A DNA stretch of 64,000 nt from Neobacillus piezotolerans (GCF_003362805.1 NZ_QNQT01000010.1:1-64000), one strand, 5' to 3'; shown: positions 1 through 8,660, counted from the first letter of the stretch. Numbers and translations: made by a program. Notes: generated by a model from the sequence alone, not told the origin.

Positions 1-67
1 GTTAGGCCTTTTTATTTCACTGTCCACTTTATAGGGCATAGTTCAGATTGGGCAGTCCTTTTTTGCT

Positions 68-1219
68 TTATTCCTGAATGAGGCTAAGGATCTTTTTCTC
101 CGCGGCATCAATCATCTTCTCGAACCTGTACCCATACAGGAAAGCTTCTCCGTTAGGGGACGATACAATCGGCTGATTTTCCGCTCCTTCCAAGATGACC
201 TTCCTTCCTCCCCCAAACGTATGGGAAGCAAGTATGAATCCTTCTGTATAGGTGTCGGCATCCCCGCTTTTGACGGGCTCAAAAATGGTGAATTCCTGCC
301 TTCCGGCATTAAAATCCATAAACGGGACAAGCCAGCCAGAGAACCTGCCCAACTGGGGAAGTTCAAACGAAAATATAGGGCTGAGTTGGTTATCGTAAAA
401 TGCAAAAATCGCTCTTTCGAACTCTGTTCCGGCCGCGCTAATCCCCATAATCAGATTTTTATAGGCTTCAAGGTGATAAAGATTCCTGATGGGCGCTGTT
501 TTTACGTCTCCTTGGACATCCTGGAGCACTAGCGGCGCAAAAAACGACGGGGCTTCCTCATTCCATCCAAGATACGCAAACTTATCCCTGCCAATCCATT
601 TTACAAACGGGTCGGAAATGTCCATCTCCTCCACTTTCCGTTCTTCGGCATCCATGCGGAAAGACTTATAGGACCAGTCCTCATTAAACGCGACGATCAG
701 CAGGTCATCTTCCTCATATGGATTCCATTCGACATGGAGTTCGGATGATGGATACGATTGGTTTGCCAATTCCAATCCGCTTGTATCATAAACTGTTACA
801 ACCGCTTCATAAGAAGAGGGGGATGTATGGACCATAAGCCGTGTTTTTTGGGGATTAATGGAGACTGTAACAATGGGATTTTCGGTTTTGAGAATTAATT
901 TGCTTTCTCCAGTTTCAAGGGAATAGAAATAAAGGTTGGAGCCTAACGTAAGATTGGATGCAAAGATGACTTCACTGTCATTAAGCCAGCCGAAAACCTT
1001 GAAGAACTCTCCTTCCGGCACCTTAAGCGGAAGTTTCCAGTTTTCAGGCGGTTTGGCGGACTGCCCTTCATTTTCCTCCGGATTTCCGGGATGGGCGATT
1101 GGTTTGGTATTTTCTTTTAATTGTGAGCATGCCGCCAGGGAAAAGAAAACGAGGCAAATAAATAGCAGCCTGGCAGGTACTGAATATTGGTCGGATTTGT
1201 TTCTCAGACTTTTGCCCAT
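68..1219 (-). CDS. yqgU: YqgU-like lipoprotein
   Basis: Predicted secreted lipoprotein. A basic N-terminus is followed by a hydrophobic stretch ending in a lipobox (SLAAC, then SQ), so the mature protein should be lipidated on Cys and anchored to the outer face of the membrane. The linker after Cys is rich in E, N and P. The rest is beta-rich with recurring short strands, as in beta-propeller-like proteins. It lies beside the M14 peptidase and glcK, as yqgU does in B. subtilis, which is the main reason for the name. I chose the ATG at 1219 because a GGGGGAAAGGA ribosome binding site directly precedes it; the in-frame ATG at 1234 has none. Molecular function is unknown. Confidence 0.75.
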   Translation of the reverse strand: MGKSLRNKSDQYSVPARLLFICLVFFSLAACSQLKENTKPIAHPGNPEENEGQSAKPPENWKLPLKVPEGEFFKVFGWLNDSEVIFASNLTLGSNLYFYSLETGESKLILKTENPIVTVSINPQKTRLMVHTSPSSYEAVVTVYDTSGLELANQSYPSSELHVEWNPYEEDDLLIVAFNEDWSYKSFRMDAEERKVEEMDISDPFVKWIGRDKFAYLGWNEEAPSFFAPLVLQDVQGDVKTAPIRNLYHLEAYKNLIMGISAAGTEFERAIFAFYDNQLSPIFSFELPQLGRFSGWLVPFMDFNAGRQEFTIFEPVKSGDADTYTEGFILASHTFGGGRKVILEGAENQPIVSSPNGEAFLYGYRFEKMIDAAEKKILSLIQE

Positions 1220-1302
1220 TCCTTTCCCCCTCATGCGCAGATATTAATTAGACGAGTGATACACGCCAATGGTTTCAAAATATTTCGTTTTAATTAAAGA
1301 AA

Positions 1303-2484
1303 TTAACAACATCCTCCGATTGCAAATTGAAAGATTCCTGATACATCCCTATATATCTTATTAAAACATGATAGTGGCAGAGGATTTATACCCTTTCCAA
1401 GTTCAATTGTAAACCCCGGCCGTCGATATTCCTGAATGAACCAGTCTTTAAATCCCGCATGGCTGTCAATTGTCCTCACCGCCCTATAACCGCTCAGCCG
1501 GGAAAATTCAGCAGCGATATACGAAGAGACAGCTGGCTCCCTGCCTCCATATCCCCAGTAAAACTCTTCACCTTGTGTATGGAATGCAATCACAGCATCA
1601 AAGCCGCTCTTTTCCGTAAGCCTGGCCATCGCCAAAGCTTCCGGCTCGGATAGCGGGGCGGTTCCGGGAAAATCACGGGGCGCAGGAGACTGGGGCTCCT
1701 TTCTCTCTTTCTCAACTTCCCAGTTCGCTGGGAATTGATTATTCAGGTCCACTCCCCTAATGTTGGCTTTCCAGCCGGAAAAGTCTGTTCTTCCTCCGTT
1801 CATTCCCGTTACCGCCTCTCCAAACCCGGCAGGCGGCCCGTTCAGGACAAGGTCAACACCATCGGGATTCACCATTGGAACGACCGAGAGTTCAGTGGAT
1901 TCAAAAATCGATAAAGCTTCCTTGCCGAATACTGATTGATTTTCGCATAGCGCGAGTAAATACATATTGACAAGTTCCATTAGTATTCCACTTGTTATCC
2001 ATTCATTTGCATGGAAAGACGCATTGAAATGAATCTTTCGTTCACCGCTTCCAATCTTAAGCTCCCATATCGGTTTCCCAAGGACGCTGTAGCCAATGGG
2101 CGAAACCTTTGCAAACGGATACGTTTCAGTTAAAGCCTCCAAATCCCTTGCAAGAATGGCGGGACTGTATTCCGTCCTCCCAATGACTACGGGCGACTCT
2201 ACTCTGTATGGAAGCAGGATACTGCTCCCAGGATGCCCCTGGACACCTTGATTCATAAGCTTGATGGCCTTTGAATCAAAATGGCAATTGGAAGCGACCG
2301 AATCAACTGTCTCCCCCTCTTTAAGACGATAAGGCTTCCCGGAATAGCCAGGGATACATACCTTCTCTCCAACTTCCCCTACGCAAAGTCCAGGCTCATT
2401 GGATTTTTGGATCAGTTCTGGCTGTAAGCGGAATAAACGGGCGTAGTCTGCAAGGCTCCCGCCGGGCAGTCGGCCGATGATCAT
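1303..2484 (-). CDS. yqgT: LysM-containing M14 peptidase (YqgT-like gamma-D-glutamyl-diaminopimelate endopeptidase)
   Basis: Predicted zinc carboxypeptidase-fold enzyme that cleaves gamma-D-Glu-diaminopimelate bonds in wall peptides. The N-terminal ~100 residues hold two LysM-like segments (around LADYARLF and VDSVASNCHF), which should bind peptidoglycan. The M14 domain follows: HANE puts zinc ligands at about H158 and E161, NPDGVDL follows, FHTQGEE gives the third zinc His at about 302, and TIELGKG gives the catalytic Glu at about 361. All key residues are present. Length (393 aa) fits gamma-D-glutamyl-L-diamino acid endopeptidase I. A GGGGGG ribosome binding site precedes the ATG. I see no export signal, so a spore-wall or recycling role, as known for the family, is an inference. 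Confidence 0.85.
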   Translation of the reverse strand: MIIGRLPGGSLADYARLFRLQPELIQKSNEPGLCVGEVGEKVCIPGYSGKPYRLKEGETVDSVASNCHFDSKAIKLMNQGVQGHPGSSILLPYRVESPVVIGRTEYSPAILARDLEALTETYPFAKVSPIGYSVLGKPIWELKIGSGERKIHFNASFHANEWITSGILMELVNMYLLALCENQSVFGKEALSIFESTELSVVPMVNPDGVDLVLNGPPAGFGEAVTGMNGGRTDFSGWKANIRGVDLNNQFPANWEVEKERKEPQSPAPRDFPGTAPLSEPEALAMARLTEKSGFDAVIAFHTQGEEFYWGYGGREPAVSSYIAAEFSRLSGYRAVRTIDSHAGFKDWFIQEYRRPGFTIELGKGINPLPLSCFNKIYRDVSGIFQFAIGGCC

Positions 2485-2603
2485 AATTTCCCCCCTGGCA
2501 CTTATATAATATCACGCGTTGGTTCATTAAAATGTATGAGCAACGAATGGAATCATGCCAGAAGAAAGCGAAGGCGGCCGTTCAACTATCCATGAAACAA
2601 AGA

Positions 2604-2625
2604 TGGCCCCCATGAAAGGGGGCCA
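2604..2625 (-). terminator. Rho-independent terminator after glcK
   Basis: A perfect GC-rich hairpin, TGGCCCCC with loop TTTCA and GGGGGCCA when read on the minus strand, is followed by a short T-rich stretch. It lies just downstream of the glcK stop and closes the gluP-yqgQ-glcK group. Confidence 0.75.
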
Positions 2626-2639
2626 CATCGGCCAATAGT

Positions 2640-3611
2640 TTACAGCGACAGGCGTTTCTTGACAAGCCATGCGGCGCCAATGACTCCGGCATCATTCCCA
2701 AGAGTCGCTAAAGCAATGGTTGTGGTTTCGCGGACTCTTTCGAAGGCATATCGGGCAAATTGCTCCTTTACCTTATTCAATAGTAAATCGCCCGCTCGTG
2801 AAACACCGCCTCCGAGGACGATTTTCTCAGGATTAAGCGTATTGGCGATATTCGCTAGGGCAAGGCCAAGATGAAAGGCAACCTCGTCCACCACCCGGGT
2901 GGCAGCCGCATCGCCACCACTCGCGCAATCAAAAACATCCTTCGCACTGACAATGCCGGTATTGGAAATCATGTCGGCAAGCCTACCTTTCTCGCCAGCC
3001 GCGGCCGCTTCCATTGCAAGCCTTACGATGCCAGTCGCCGAGGCAATCGTTTCAAGGCAGCCTGTTTTCCCGCAATTGCACTGGGCGCCACCGGCGGGAA
3101 CAGAAGTAATGTGGCCAATTTCCCCCGCTGCCCCTCCTGCGCCTTGTAAGATGTGGCCATTGGCAATCACCCCTCCGCCAACCCCTGTACCGAGGGTAAC
3201 GCAAACGAGGTCTTTTGCTCCATCTCCGGCTCCCATCCACATTTCTCCAAGTGCCGCGCAATTCGCATCATTGTCAATTGCGGCTGGCAGGGACGTTTCC
3301 CTCTCAAGGATGGCTTGCAAAGGGTAATTCTCCCTCAATCCAAGATTGACCGCGTTATAGAGGACGCCAGTCGCATGATCGACCGGTCCGGGAGCGCCCA
3401 TTCCGACTCCGGCAAGCTTCTCCCTGCCCTCTCCAAGTTCATGAAGGCGCCTATCGATTGATTTTACAATATTGAGGACTATATTCCTGCCCTTTTCGGA
3501 GTGATCCGTCGGAATTTCCCACTTGTCCATGATTTCCCCACAGAGTGATAGGAATGCAAGTTTTGTTGAAGTTCCTCCCAGATCGATTCCCGCAAGCCAT
3601 TTCTCCATCAT
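2640..3611 (-). CDS. glcK: Glucokinase, ROK family
   Basis: ATP-dependent glucokinase (glucose to glucose-6-phosphate) of the ROK family, cytosolic. The N-terminal [11 protein letters not shown] is the phosphate-binding loop. [11 protein letters not shown] carries the catalytic Asp, and GTGVGGGVI follows. A zinc site is formed by EIGH and the CNCGKTGC motif at about residues 176-183. Length (323 aa) matches B. subtilis GlcK. The start is an ATG-ATG pair behind AGGTGAGTGA. It begins one base after the yqgQ stop, so the two are co-transcribed, probably with gluP, as in B. subtilis. Confidence 0.93.
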   Translation of the reverse strand: MMEKWLAGIDLGGTSTKLAFLSLCGEIMDKWEIPTDHSEKGRNIVLNIVKSIDRRLHELGEGREKLAGVGMGAPGPVDHATGVLYNAVNLGLRENYPLQAILERETSLPAAIDNDANCAALGEMWMGAGDGAKDLVCVTLGTGVGGGVIANGHILQGAGGAAGEIGHITSVPAGGAQCNCGKTGCLETIASATGIVRLAMEAAAAGEKGRLADMISNTGIVSAKDVFDCASGGDAAATRVVDEVAFHLGLALANIANTLNPEKIVLGGGVSRAGDLLLNKVKEQFARYAFERVRETTTIALATLGNDAGVIGAAWLVKKRLSL

Positions 3612-3830
3612 TCACTCACCTGTTTTTTTATTATTTTTTTCTTTTTCCAGCTGTATTTCGTGTCTTAACAGCATAATCGCGTTCTGGAATTCCCCTGTTT
3701 CAATTAACTGGGAATTGTACATTTCCTGTAGTTCTTCTTCCATTAGTTCCAAATCTGCTAACCTGTCGCCGACATATATAATGGTACCGTACTTTTTCAG
3801 GAATTGCTGGATGTCATAAATGCTTTTCAC
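3612..3830 (-). CDS. yqgQ: YqgQ, DUF910 small protein
   Basis: A 72-residue acidic, helical cytosolic protein of the YqgQ (DUF910) family with no known biochemical function. It starts with GTG behind GAGGGG, and its stop abuts the glcK start. It sits between gluP and glcK exactly as in other bacilli. The tail is Lys- and Asn-rich (KEKNNKKTGE). No catalytic motif is visible. Confidence 0.85.
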   Translation of the reverse strand: MKSIYDIQQFLKKYGTIIYVGDRLADLELMEEELQEMYNSQLIETGEFQNAIMLLRHEIQLEKEKNNKKTGE

Positions 3831-3882
3831 GTGATTTTCCCCTCATTTTCGAATGCCTGGATTTAGTCGCAGTCAATTCAAG

Positions 3883-5499
3883 TCAACTCCCCGGCACGCC
3901 GGAAAGTGCCTTGCCGATTTCTTCCACTAGATTTTGATATTCCTTTTGCCCCGGTTTCAAGGACTCGGCTATTTCGGCATGCTTCTTCGCCGAAACAAGA
4001 TCCCTTTCCTCAAGATAAATGAGCGCCAGGTTAAAATGTGCTTCCGGAAAGTTGTTGTCCAAGGCAATCGCTTTCAGCAAATGGGCCTTGGCGTCCGCTA
4101 GCATTTGCAGCTTGATTTCCGTATAGGAAAGCAGAAAATAGGTCTTTTCGGTTACTTTGTTCCCTTTTTCATACCTGCTGAGGATTGAGTAGGCCTCTCT
4201 ATAGTTCTCCTTGTTTACTTTTTCTTGCGCCAGTAGGATGACGGAGTGTTCATCCTTAGGGCCAAGCCCTGCCTTGAAGCCATGCTGCAATAATGCTGCG
4301 GCAAGCAGGATGGATGCTGCGGCAAAAATTATCTGGCTTAGCGTTTTCCTCTTTTTTGGAAAATGGACAATCCCCGCTCCAAGGAATCCGGCGGCCAGGC
4401 CGCCGAGATGTCCGGCGTTGTCAACCATCGAGACTGAGAACCCAAAAGCAAGGTTGACGATGATAATCACAAAAACTGTATGGCCCATCGTCCTGTAAAA
4501 AAGCCGTGGATAAACCATTCCAAAATAGAGGAGCGCCCCAAGGCAGCCGAAAATCGCTCCGCTCGCCCCCGCCGAAATTTCATGGCTGAATAGGAAGCTC
4601 GCAAGCGACCCTCCAAAACCGGCAAACAGGTAAACAAACAAAAATCTTGGGCTGCCCAACATCCTTTCCACCGCGGTCCCGACAAAATAAAGCCCAATGG
4701 TATTCATCGCTAGATGAAGAAATCCGATATGAAGGAATACCGGTGTAATGAATCTCCACCATTCCCCTTCCAAAATCAAAGGGTTGAATTTTGCGCCGAA
4801 TTTTATCAATGTTGCTGGATTGGTGCTGCCGCCATATAGTTCAACCAATAAAAACACCAACACCTGAATAACCATGAAAATATATGTAAAAAAAGGTTTT
4901 CCCGCGGTGAAAATCGCTTGTTCCCGCTTGCTGGCGTTTACCGCATATTCGAGGGTCCGTCGCCTTGCCTCCTCGGCATCGCCGGGAGGAAGGTCCGTGA
5001 CATTGCTTAAATTCATGAAACTGGCATCCACAATGCCGGATAGGCTAAGGCTTTCCATCGCTTGCCGAAAAGTGCCGTTTGCAAACAGAATTGTCTGGAC
5101 CGATGTTTCGGAAAATCTGTCACGATAAAGAAAAGGTTCACTTAAAATAGGATGATAATCATCGACCGGAGGCTGTTCACTTATATAAATATTGAATATA
5201 CGCAGGTTCCTAAGACGCAGCTGGCTCCTGATTTGCGCACCTGTCGCCGCGGTCCGTTCCACATCCCTAGCCATAACGCTGCTCCAACCAAAATCGGAGC
5301 GGCATAGACGGACAATCGGCGCCTGCGCTGATTCCTTTTTTTCGAGCCAGAATTCCTTCTCATCCGGAAACAATTTCACAACCCTATAGCCCGATTGTAT
5401 GATAAATGATTCCGCAAGCTTCCAAAATAAATAATCTTCATAAGAGTTCAAAAAAGTTCCCCTGCTTTCCCAAGGCACCATGATGAAAAAAGAAGCCAT
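3883..5499 (-). CDS. gluP: Rhomboid intramembrane serine protease GluP (YqgP)
   Basis: Integral membrane protease that cuts substrates within or near transmembrane segments. A soluble N-terminal domain of about 180 residues precedes a six-or-more-helix rhomboid core with GASGAIFG (catalytic Ser about 313) and NAGHLGG (catalytic His about 364). The conserved WWRFITPVFLH loop-1 region is present. The C-terminal ~110 residues contain TPR-like repeats (EAYSILSRY, AHFNLALIYLEE, SAKKHAEIAE). This three-part build and 538-aa length match B. subtilis YqgP/GluP, implicated in membrane protein quality control and Mg transporter turnover. The ATG at 5499 has only a weak ribosome binding site; a second ATG lies six codons later. 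Confidence 0.92.
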   Translation of the reverse strand: MASFFIMVPWESRGTFLNSYEDYLFWKLAESFIIQSGYRVVKLFPDEKEFWLEKKESAQAPIVRLCRSDFGWSSVMARDVERTAATGAQIRSQLRLRNLRIFNIYISEQPPVDDYHPILSEPFLYRDRFSETSVQTILFANGTFRQAMESLSLSGIVDASFMNLSNVTDLPPGDAEEARRRTLEYAVNASKREQAIFTAGKPFFTYIFMVIQVLVFLLVELYGGSTNPATLIKFGAKFNPLILEGEWWRFITPVFLHIGFLHLAMNTIGLYFVGTAVERMLGSPRFLFVYLFAGFGGSLASFLFSHEISAGASGAIFGCLGALLYFGMVYPRLFYRTMGHTVFVIIIVNLAFGFSVSMVDNAGHLGGLAAGFLGAGIVHFPKKRKTLSQIIFAAASILLAAALLQHGFKAGLGPKDEHSVILLAQEKVNKENYREAYSILSRYEKGNKVTEKTYFLLSYTEIKLQMLADAKAHLLKAIALDNNFPEAHFNLALIYLEERDLVSAKKHAEIAESLKPGQKEYQNLVEEIGKALSGVPGS

Positions 5500-5606
5500 C
5501 TTTCAATACCATTATAAACGAAGTCTTCTTGAACTTATAATAATATACAAAAGACCAAAATGCGCAAGCGCCTTCGTGACAGCCAAAAATTTCATGGACA
5601 ATGACG

Positions 5607-5641
5607 AAAAGAGCCGGCCCGGCTTACAGCCGGTTCGGCTC
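5607..5641 (-). terminator. Terminator overlapping the yqgO stop codon
   Basis: On the minus strand, GAGCCGAACCGGC, loop TGTAA, then GCCGGGCCGGCTC and TTTTCG. The loop holds the TAA stop of yqgO, so translation ends inside the terminator. The stem is near-symmetric and could also work weakly in the other direction. Confidence 0.7.
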
Positions 5642-5818
5642 TCCAAACACAGAATTCATCATTCTTCTTTTAACTCCCGGCATTCCCATGATCGTCCTGA
5701 CTGCCACTTTCCTGACCCATCCTGTGCCAAGCACGATGTTCATTAGCCTGTACCTGTTCTTGAAAATCAGGTAGCCGGCGGTGCCGAACAAAACGGCTGA
5801 AGAAATTGTTTTATTCAT
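5624..5818 (-). CDS. yqgO: YqgO-like small membrane-associated protein
   Basis: A 64-residue protein whose N-terminal hydrophobic segment (SSAVLFGTAGYLIF) is likely a single membrane span. A strongly basic C-terminal part follows (VRKVAVR, GVKRRMM). Its position between gluP and yqgN matches yqgO of B. subtilis, and the size agrees. A ribosome binding site (GGGAGGTTGGTAAT) precedes the ATG. Function unknown. Confidence 0.7.
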   Translation of the reverse strand: MNKTISSAVLFGTAGYLIFKNRYRLMNIVLGTGWVRKVAVRTIMGMPGVKRRMMNSVFGEPNRL

Positions 5819-5881
5819 ATTACCAACCTCCCTTTTTAGAGTTTCCTAAAGGAGTCGGTTTATACGAAATGGCGGATGGGG

Positions 5882-6112
5882 TCAATGGTTTTTCATGTCT
5901 AGCGCAAGGATGTCCTTCAGGACGCCGGCTGAATGGGAAACCTTTCTTTTTCCTCATCAGACAAATCAAGCTCAACAATTTCCTTTATCCCGTTTCGATT
6001 TACGATTGCGGGAACACCAATAAAGAGATCGTGCTGCCCATACTCCCCTTGAAGAAGCGCCGAAACAGTCAACACGCAGTTTTAATTGTCAGCACCATCT
6101 GGACCAGAGTAC
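5882..6112 (-). pseudogene. Decayed L-lactate dehydrogenase C-terminal fragment
   Basis: The minus strand reads [15 protein letters not shown], then [19 protein letters not shown] and [12 protein letters not shown], the unmistakable C-terminal part of L-lactate dehydrogenase. Upstream, the segment corresponding to NEN is interrupted by TAA and a frame change near 6083. Downstream, a one-base loss near 5936 shifts the frame; the other frame then continues as [12 protein letters not shown], the usual LDH C-terminal helix, to a TGA at 5882. About 75 of roughly 315 residues remain; the NAD-binding and catalytic parts are absent. It lies directly after the DUF92 gene and is best read as a deletion remnant. 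Confidence 0.85.
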
Positions 6113-6152
6113 ACAAGACGCCGGGCATCGGAATCGGACATATATCATTATT

Positions 6153-6935
6153 TTATAAAATAGCGATATAGGCTCCCAAGACGGCTGCGGCCCCGGATAA
6201 AAAGTTGACCAAGTCATTGTCAAGCAGGGAATTCCCCTTTACCTTCATCGCCGCCTGGCCGCAATGGCGCTCTTTTTCAGTCTCCAGCCCGCAAACGGCG
6301 CACTTGTACGATACTTGAAAATAAGCTCCCAGAATGGTGTCGATTACACTTCCAAGGAACCCGGAAATAAAGATAATAAAGCCGGTCCATGGCGGCAGCC
6401 CGAAGAGGGGGATGGCAAGAATCGCAATAAATCCTGCCCCGGCCAAAGAGGCTCCCGTACCAAGCAGGCTGACAGCGCCCGAGGTTCCCCGTTCCGCCCG
6501 TTTAAACCCTTTGATGCTGATGGGGTCCCGTTTGCTGATGGGGCCAATTTCCGAGGCCCAAGTATCCGAATTGGCGCTTGAGATCGCCGCAGCAAAGCAG
6601 ATAAGCCAAACAGGATTCCCAGACGTGAGGAACAACATACTGCAGATTGACGCCGGACCGCCATTCGCGGCTACCTGCTTCCAGTCCCGCGTCGCCCCTT
6701 TTGCCAGTTTTTCATCCATTGCAGCTTTGTTTTTGGCTTTATATTTTGACCATAGGCTGGATGAAACGAAGAATGCCCCAAGGAGGATAAGCCCTCTAGC
6801 ACCAGTCCCAGCCAGTGACATAAATCCAATGACTACCGCGCTCAAAGCACCTGTCACAGTAAGCGCCTTAAGCTTCCATCCCATCCAGGCCGCCACAATG
6901 ATTAAAATCGAGCCAAGCAAAAATCCAGGTGTCAT
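6153..6935 (-). CDS. DUF92 family membrane protein
   Basis: A polytopic membrane protein of 260 residues of the DUF92 (TMEM19-like) family. Hydrophobic segments alternate with the conserved SSANSDTWASEIG and TSGAVSLLGT motifs. A late CAVCG...HCG pair could bind metal. Members have been linked to prenyl or phytyl phosphate kinases in phototrophs, but that activity is not established for this branch. It starts inside the yqgN stop (four-base overlap), so it is translationally coupled to the cyclo-ligase gene. The ldh remnant lies just downstream. Confidence 0.8.
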   Translation of the reverse strand: MTPGFLLGSILIIVAAWMGWKLKALTVTGALSAVVIGFMSLAGTGARGLILLGAFFVSSSLWSKYKAKNKAAMDEKLAKGATRDWKQVAANGGPASICSMLFLTSGNPVWLICFAAAISSANSDTWASEIGPISKRDPISIKGFKRAERGTSGAVSLLGTGASLAGAGFIAILAIPLFGLPPWTGFIIFISGFLGSVIDTILGAYFQVSYKCAVCGLETEKERHCGQAAMKVKGNSLLDNDLVNFLSGAAAVLGAYIAIL

Positions 6936-7495
6936 TTTTCAAATACCGGTTCTTCCGTCATAATCATCCCAACCTGCCTATCATGGTTCTCGACTGGAAG
7001 CTCTCCGACGATTTGGCAGCTGAATGCAAGGGAAGCAGTCTGTCCCTTATAAACTGTAAGAAACCGGTCGTAATAGCCCCCCCCAAAACCAAGCCTGTAT
7101 CCATCCCGTGAAAATGCCAAACCGGGAACGACGAGCAGGCTAATGTCATCCGGGCGTACCTGTTCTGTCTTCTCTACAATTGGCTCCAAAAGGCCATAGT
7201 AAACTTTCTCCAGCTCGGAAAAATCGGTTAAATACCGGAACTGCATCTCCCTGGTAGCCGGCAGGCACTTTGGTACGGCAATCCGTTTCCCTTCCTGCCA
7301 GGCTTTCTCAATAATCTGATATGTATCGACTTCAGGCGGCCGGGAAATGGTAATGCCGATCACTTCAGCCTCTTTCCAAGCTGGATGCCCGAATAAATTG
7401 GATGCAATCCGATTTGACCGTTCCATGTATTCCCCATCAGACATTGACCTCAGCCGCTCCATCATGGACTTGCGCAACATCTTTTTATCCTCCAT
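6932..7495 (-). CDS. yqgN: 5-formyltetrahydrofolate cyclo-ligase
   Basis: Converts 5-formyl-THF to 5,10-methenyl-THF with ATP in cytosolic folate metabolism. The N-terminus KKMLRKSMMERL is the basic nucleotide-binding start of the family. The C-terminal LVVPGLAFS and GFGGGYYDRF motifs form the folate and ATP sites. Length 187 aa is typical. The ATG lies behind AGGGGG with usual spacing. It overlaps the following DUF92 gene by four bases, and rpmG lies upstream. Confidence 0.92.
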   Translation of the reverse strand: MEDKKMLRKSMMERLRSMSDGEYMERSNRIASNLFGHPAWKEAEVIGITISRPPEVDTYQIIEKAWQEGKRIAVPKCLPATREMQFRYLTDFSELEKVYYGLLEPIVEKTEQVRPDDISLLVVPGLAFSRDGYRLGFGGGYYDRFLTVYKGQTASLAFSCQIVGELPVENHDRQVGMIMTEEPVFEK

Positions 7496-7529
7496 CTTCC
7501 ATACCCCCTATTTAAGTTTTTTAGGCAAC

Positions 7530-7557
7530 AAAAAAAGCAGCAGGAAGCCCCACTGCT
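7530..7557 (-). terminator. Terminator after rpmG
   Basis: Read on the minus strand, GCAGTGGGG, CTT, CCTGCTGC is followed by a run of seven T. It begins at the rpmG stop codon. Confidence 0.7.
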
Positions 7558-7706
7558 TATTTTGTTTCGCGATGTAAAGTTGTACGCTTTTCCCTGGAGC
7601 AATATTTTTTCAGCTCAAGGCGATCTGGATTATTGCGTTTATTTTTCTTAGAAATATAGTTGCGCTCTCCACACTCAGTGCAAGCTAACGTAATATTCAC
7701 GCGCAT
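7557..7706 (-). CDS. rpmG: 50S ribosomal protein L33
   Basis: A 49-residue protein beginning [13 protein letters not shown] and ending TLHRETK, the standard bacterial L33, a component of the large ribosomal subunit near the E site. CxxC at the start and a single later Cys (KKYC) give three cysteines, so the zinc ribbon is incomplete by one ligand; such three-Cys forms are common in Firmicutes. GGAGGGATAAT precedes the ATG. It sits next to yqgN as rpmGA does in B. subtilis. Confidence 0.95.
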   Translation of the reverse strand: MRVNITLACTECGERNYISKKNKRNNPDRLELKKYCSREKRTTLHRETK

Positions 7707-7759
7707 TATTATCCCTCCAAACAATTAAAGCATGTTCGTTATACGACTTTTCTATAATA

Positions 7760-8410
7760 TCATTTTTCATTTGGAAATGCTAGTCTGTTTTTTAAAAGTA
7801 CGTTTTTTAAGGAAACAAGTTCATTCTTGGATTCTCCTGAAATAATCCATGTCCCTAGCCGGGCTGTCTTTCCGGGTGGTACGACGATTTCCGTTGAAAG
7901 GATGCTGGCTGGATTTCCTTTGGCCAAAGGAGAATATTTAAGGGCACCTTTTCCAATATCCCCCCAAATGCTCTCGGAACTGATATGCCATGACGGGATG
8001 ACAGTAGCCTCCCATTTCCCATCTTCCCGGTTTTCCCCTCCTACAAGGAACATATTATCCCCTGTGAGATGGAAGATGGTTTGGTCGGCGGGGGAAACAA
8101 ATGAAAAATGATCCATACTAAAGGCTTTTGGAAGGTGCATCGCAAGCAGCTTCAACCGCTTTTCCTCTTTGGCATGGTTGCAAATAAAATAATTGAGGAA
8201 AGAAATTTTTGAATGCGGGTTTTCCTCGGTTACCTTAAGTGTGAGCTTCTCCCCGTAAAGCAGTGTTTCCCTTGCTTCAAATCTTCCGTATACATTTCCG
8301 TTGATCCATAAACCCGTTGCGATAGCAAGCTTTTCCGCTGGATAGAAAATTGCCTCTTCCTCTACCGGCCCCATTTGCCCCTGCCTTGTTTCCGAAGGTG
8401 TTTTCAACAT
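7760..8410 (-). CDS. Hypothetical protein, family not recognised
   Basis: About 216 residues, no signal peptide and no membrane span. The composition is beta-rich with many short strands, suggesting a beta-sandwich. Notable segments are ATGLWINGNVYG, LNYFICNHAKEEKR, VVPPGKTARLGTW and the repeated WxIS theme (SWHISSESIW, GTWIISGES). I do not recognise the family and assign no function. The ATG at 8410 has AAGGGCGG at good spacing; an ATG two codons earlier is too close. Codon use looks like its neighbours. A hairpin-rich gap separates it from phoU upstream. Confidence 0.6.
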   Translation of the reverse strand: MLKTPSETRQGQMGPVEEEAIFYPAEKLAIATGLWINGNVYGRFEARETLLYGEKLTLKVTEENPHSKISFLNYFICNHAKEEKRLKLLAMHLPKAFSMDHFSFVSPADQTIFHLTGDNMFLVGGENREDGKWEATVIPSWHISSESIWGDIGKGALKYSPLAKGNPASILSTEIVVPPGKTARLGTWIISGESKNELVSLKNVLLKNRLAFPNEK

Positions 8411-8561
8411 ACCCATAACCGCCCTTTTTAGTTAACTAACCATTCTATTCCACCGGCATCTGTATTAGAACCGCCAGTCCATATAAATAATGGTAGCACT
8501 TGGCATAAAGGCTTACAATAAACGCATTTTGTCGGAAATCGCCTATCACCGGACGCACTTC

Positions 8562-8660
8562 TTTGTTTGGGGGTAAAAAATTCCTGCCGGCCGTCTGAAT
8601 CAACCTTCCCGCTGTGATTCGACAAAAAACAGCTTTGTTTTTTACCCCTTGGCAAACAAA
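8562..8660. repeat. Long imperfect inverted repeat in the phoU 3' intergenic region
   Basis: The arm at 8562-8580 (TTTGTTTGGGGGTAAAAAA) pairs with 8638-8660, whose complement reads TTTGTTTGCC then AAGGGGTAAAAAA, differing by a small insertion. A second inner pair, GAATCA / TGATTC, lies between them. The gap 8411-8679 has no convincing gene. It may be a structured transcript end or a remnant of a small mobile repeat. Confidence 0.6.

Noticed and set aside
5806-6171. 121-residue plus-strand frame over the yqgO upstream gap
   Set aside because: It is the complement of the ldh remnant, which explains the sequence.
6334-6963. 209-residue frame on the plus strand opposite the DUF92 gene
   Set aside because: Shadow of a real membrane protein gene; no family resemblance.
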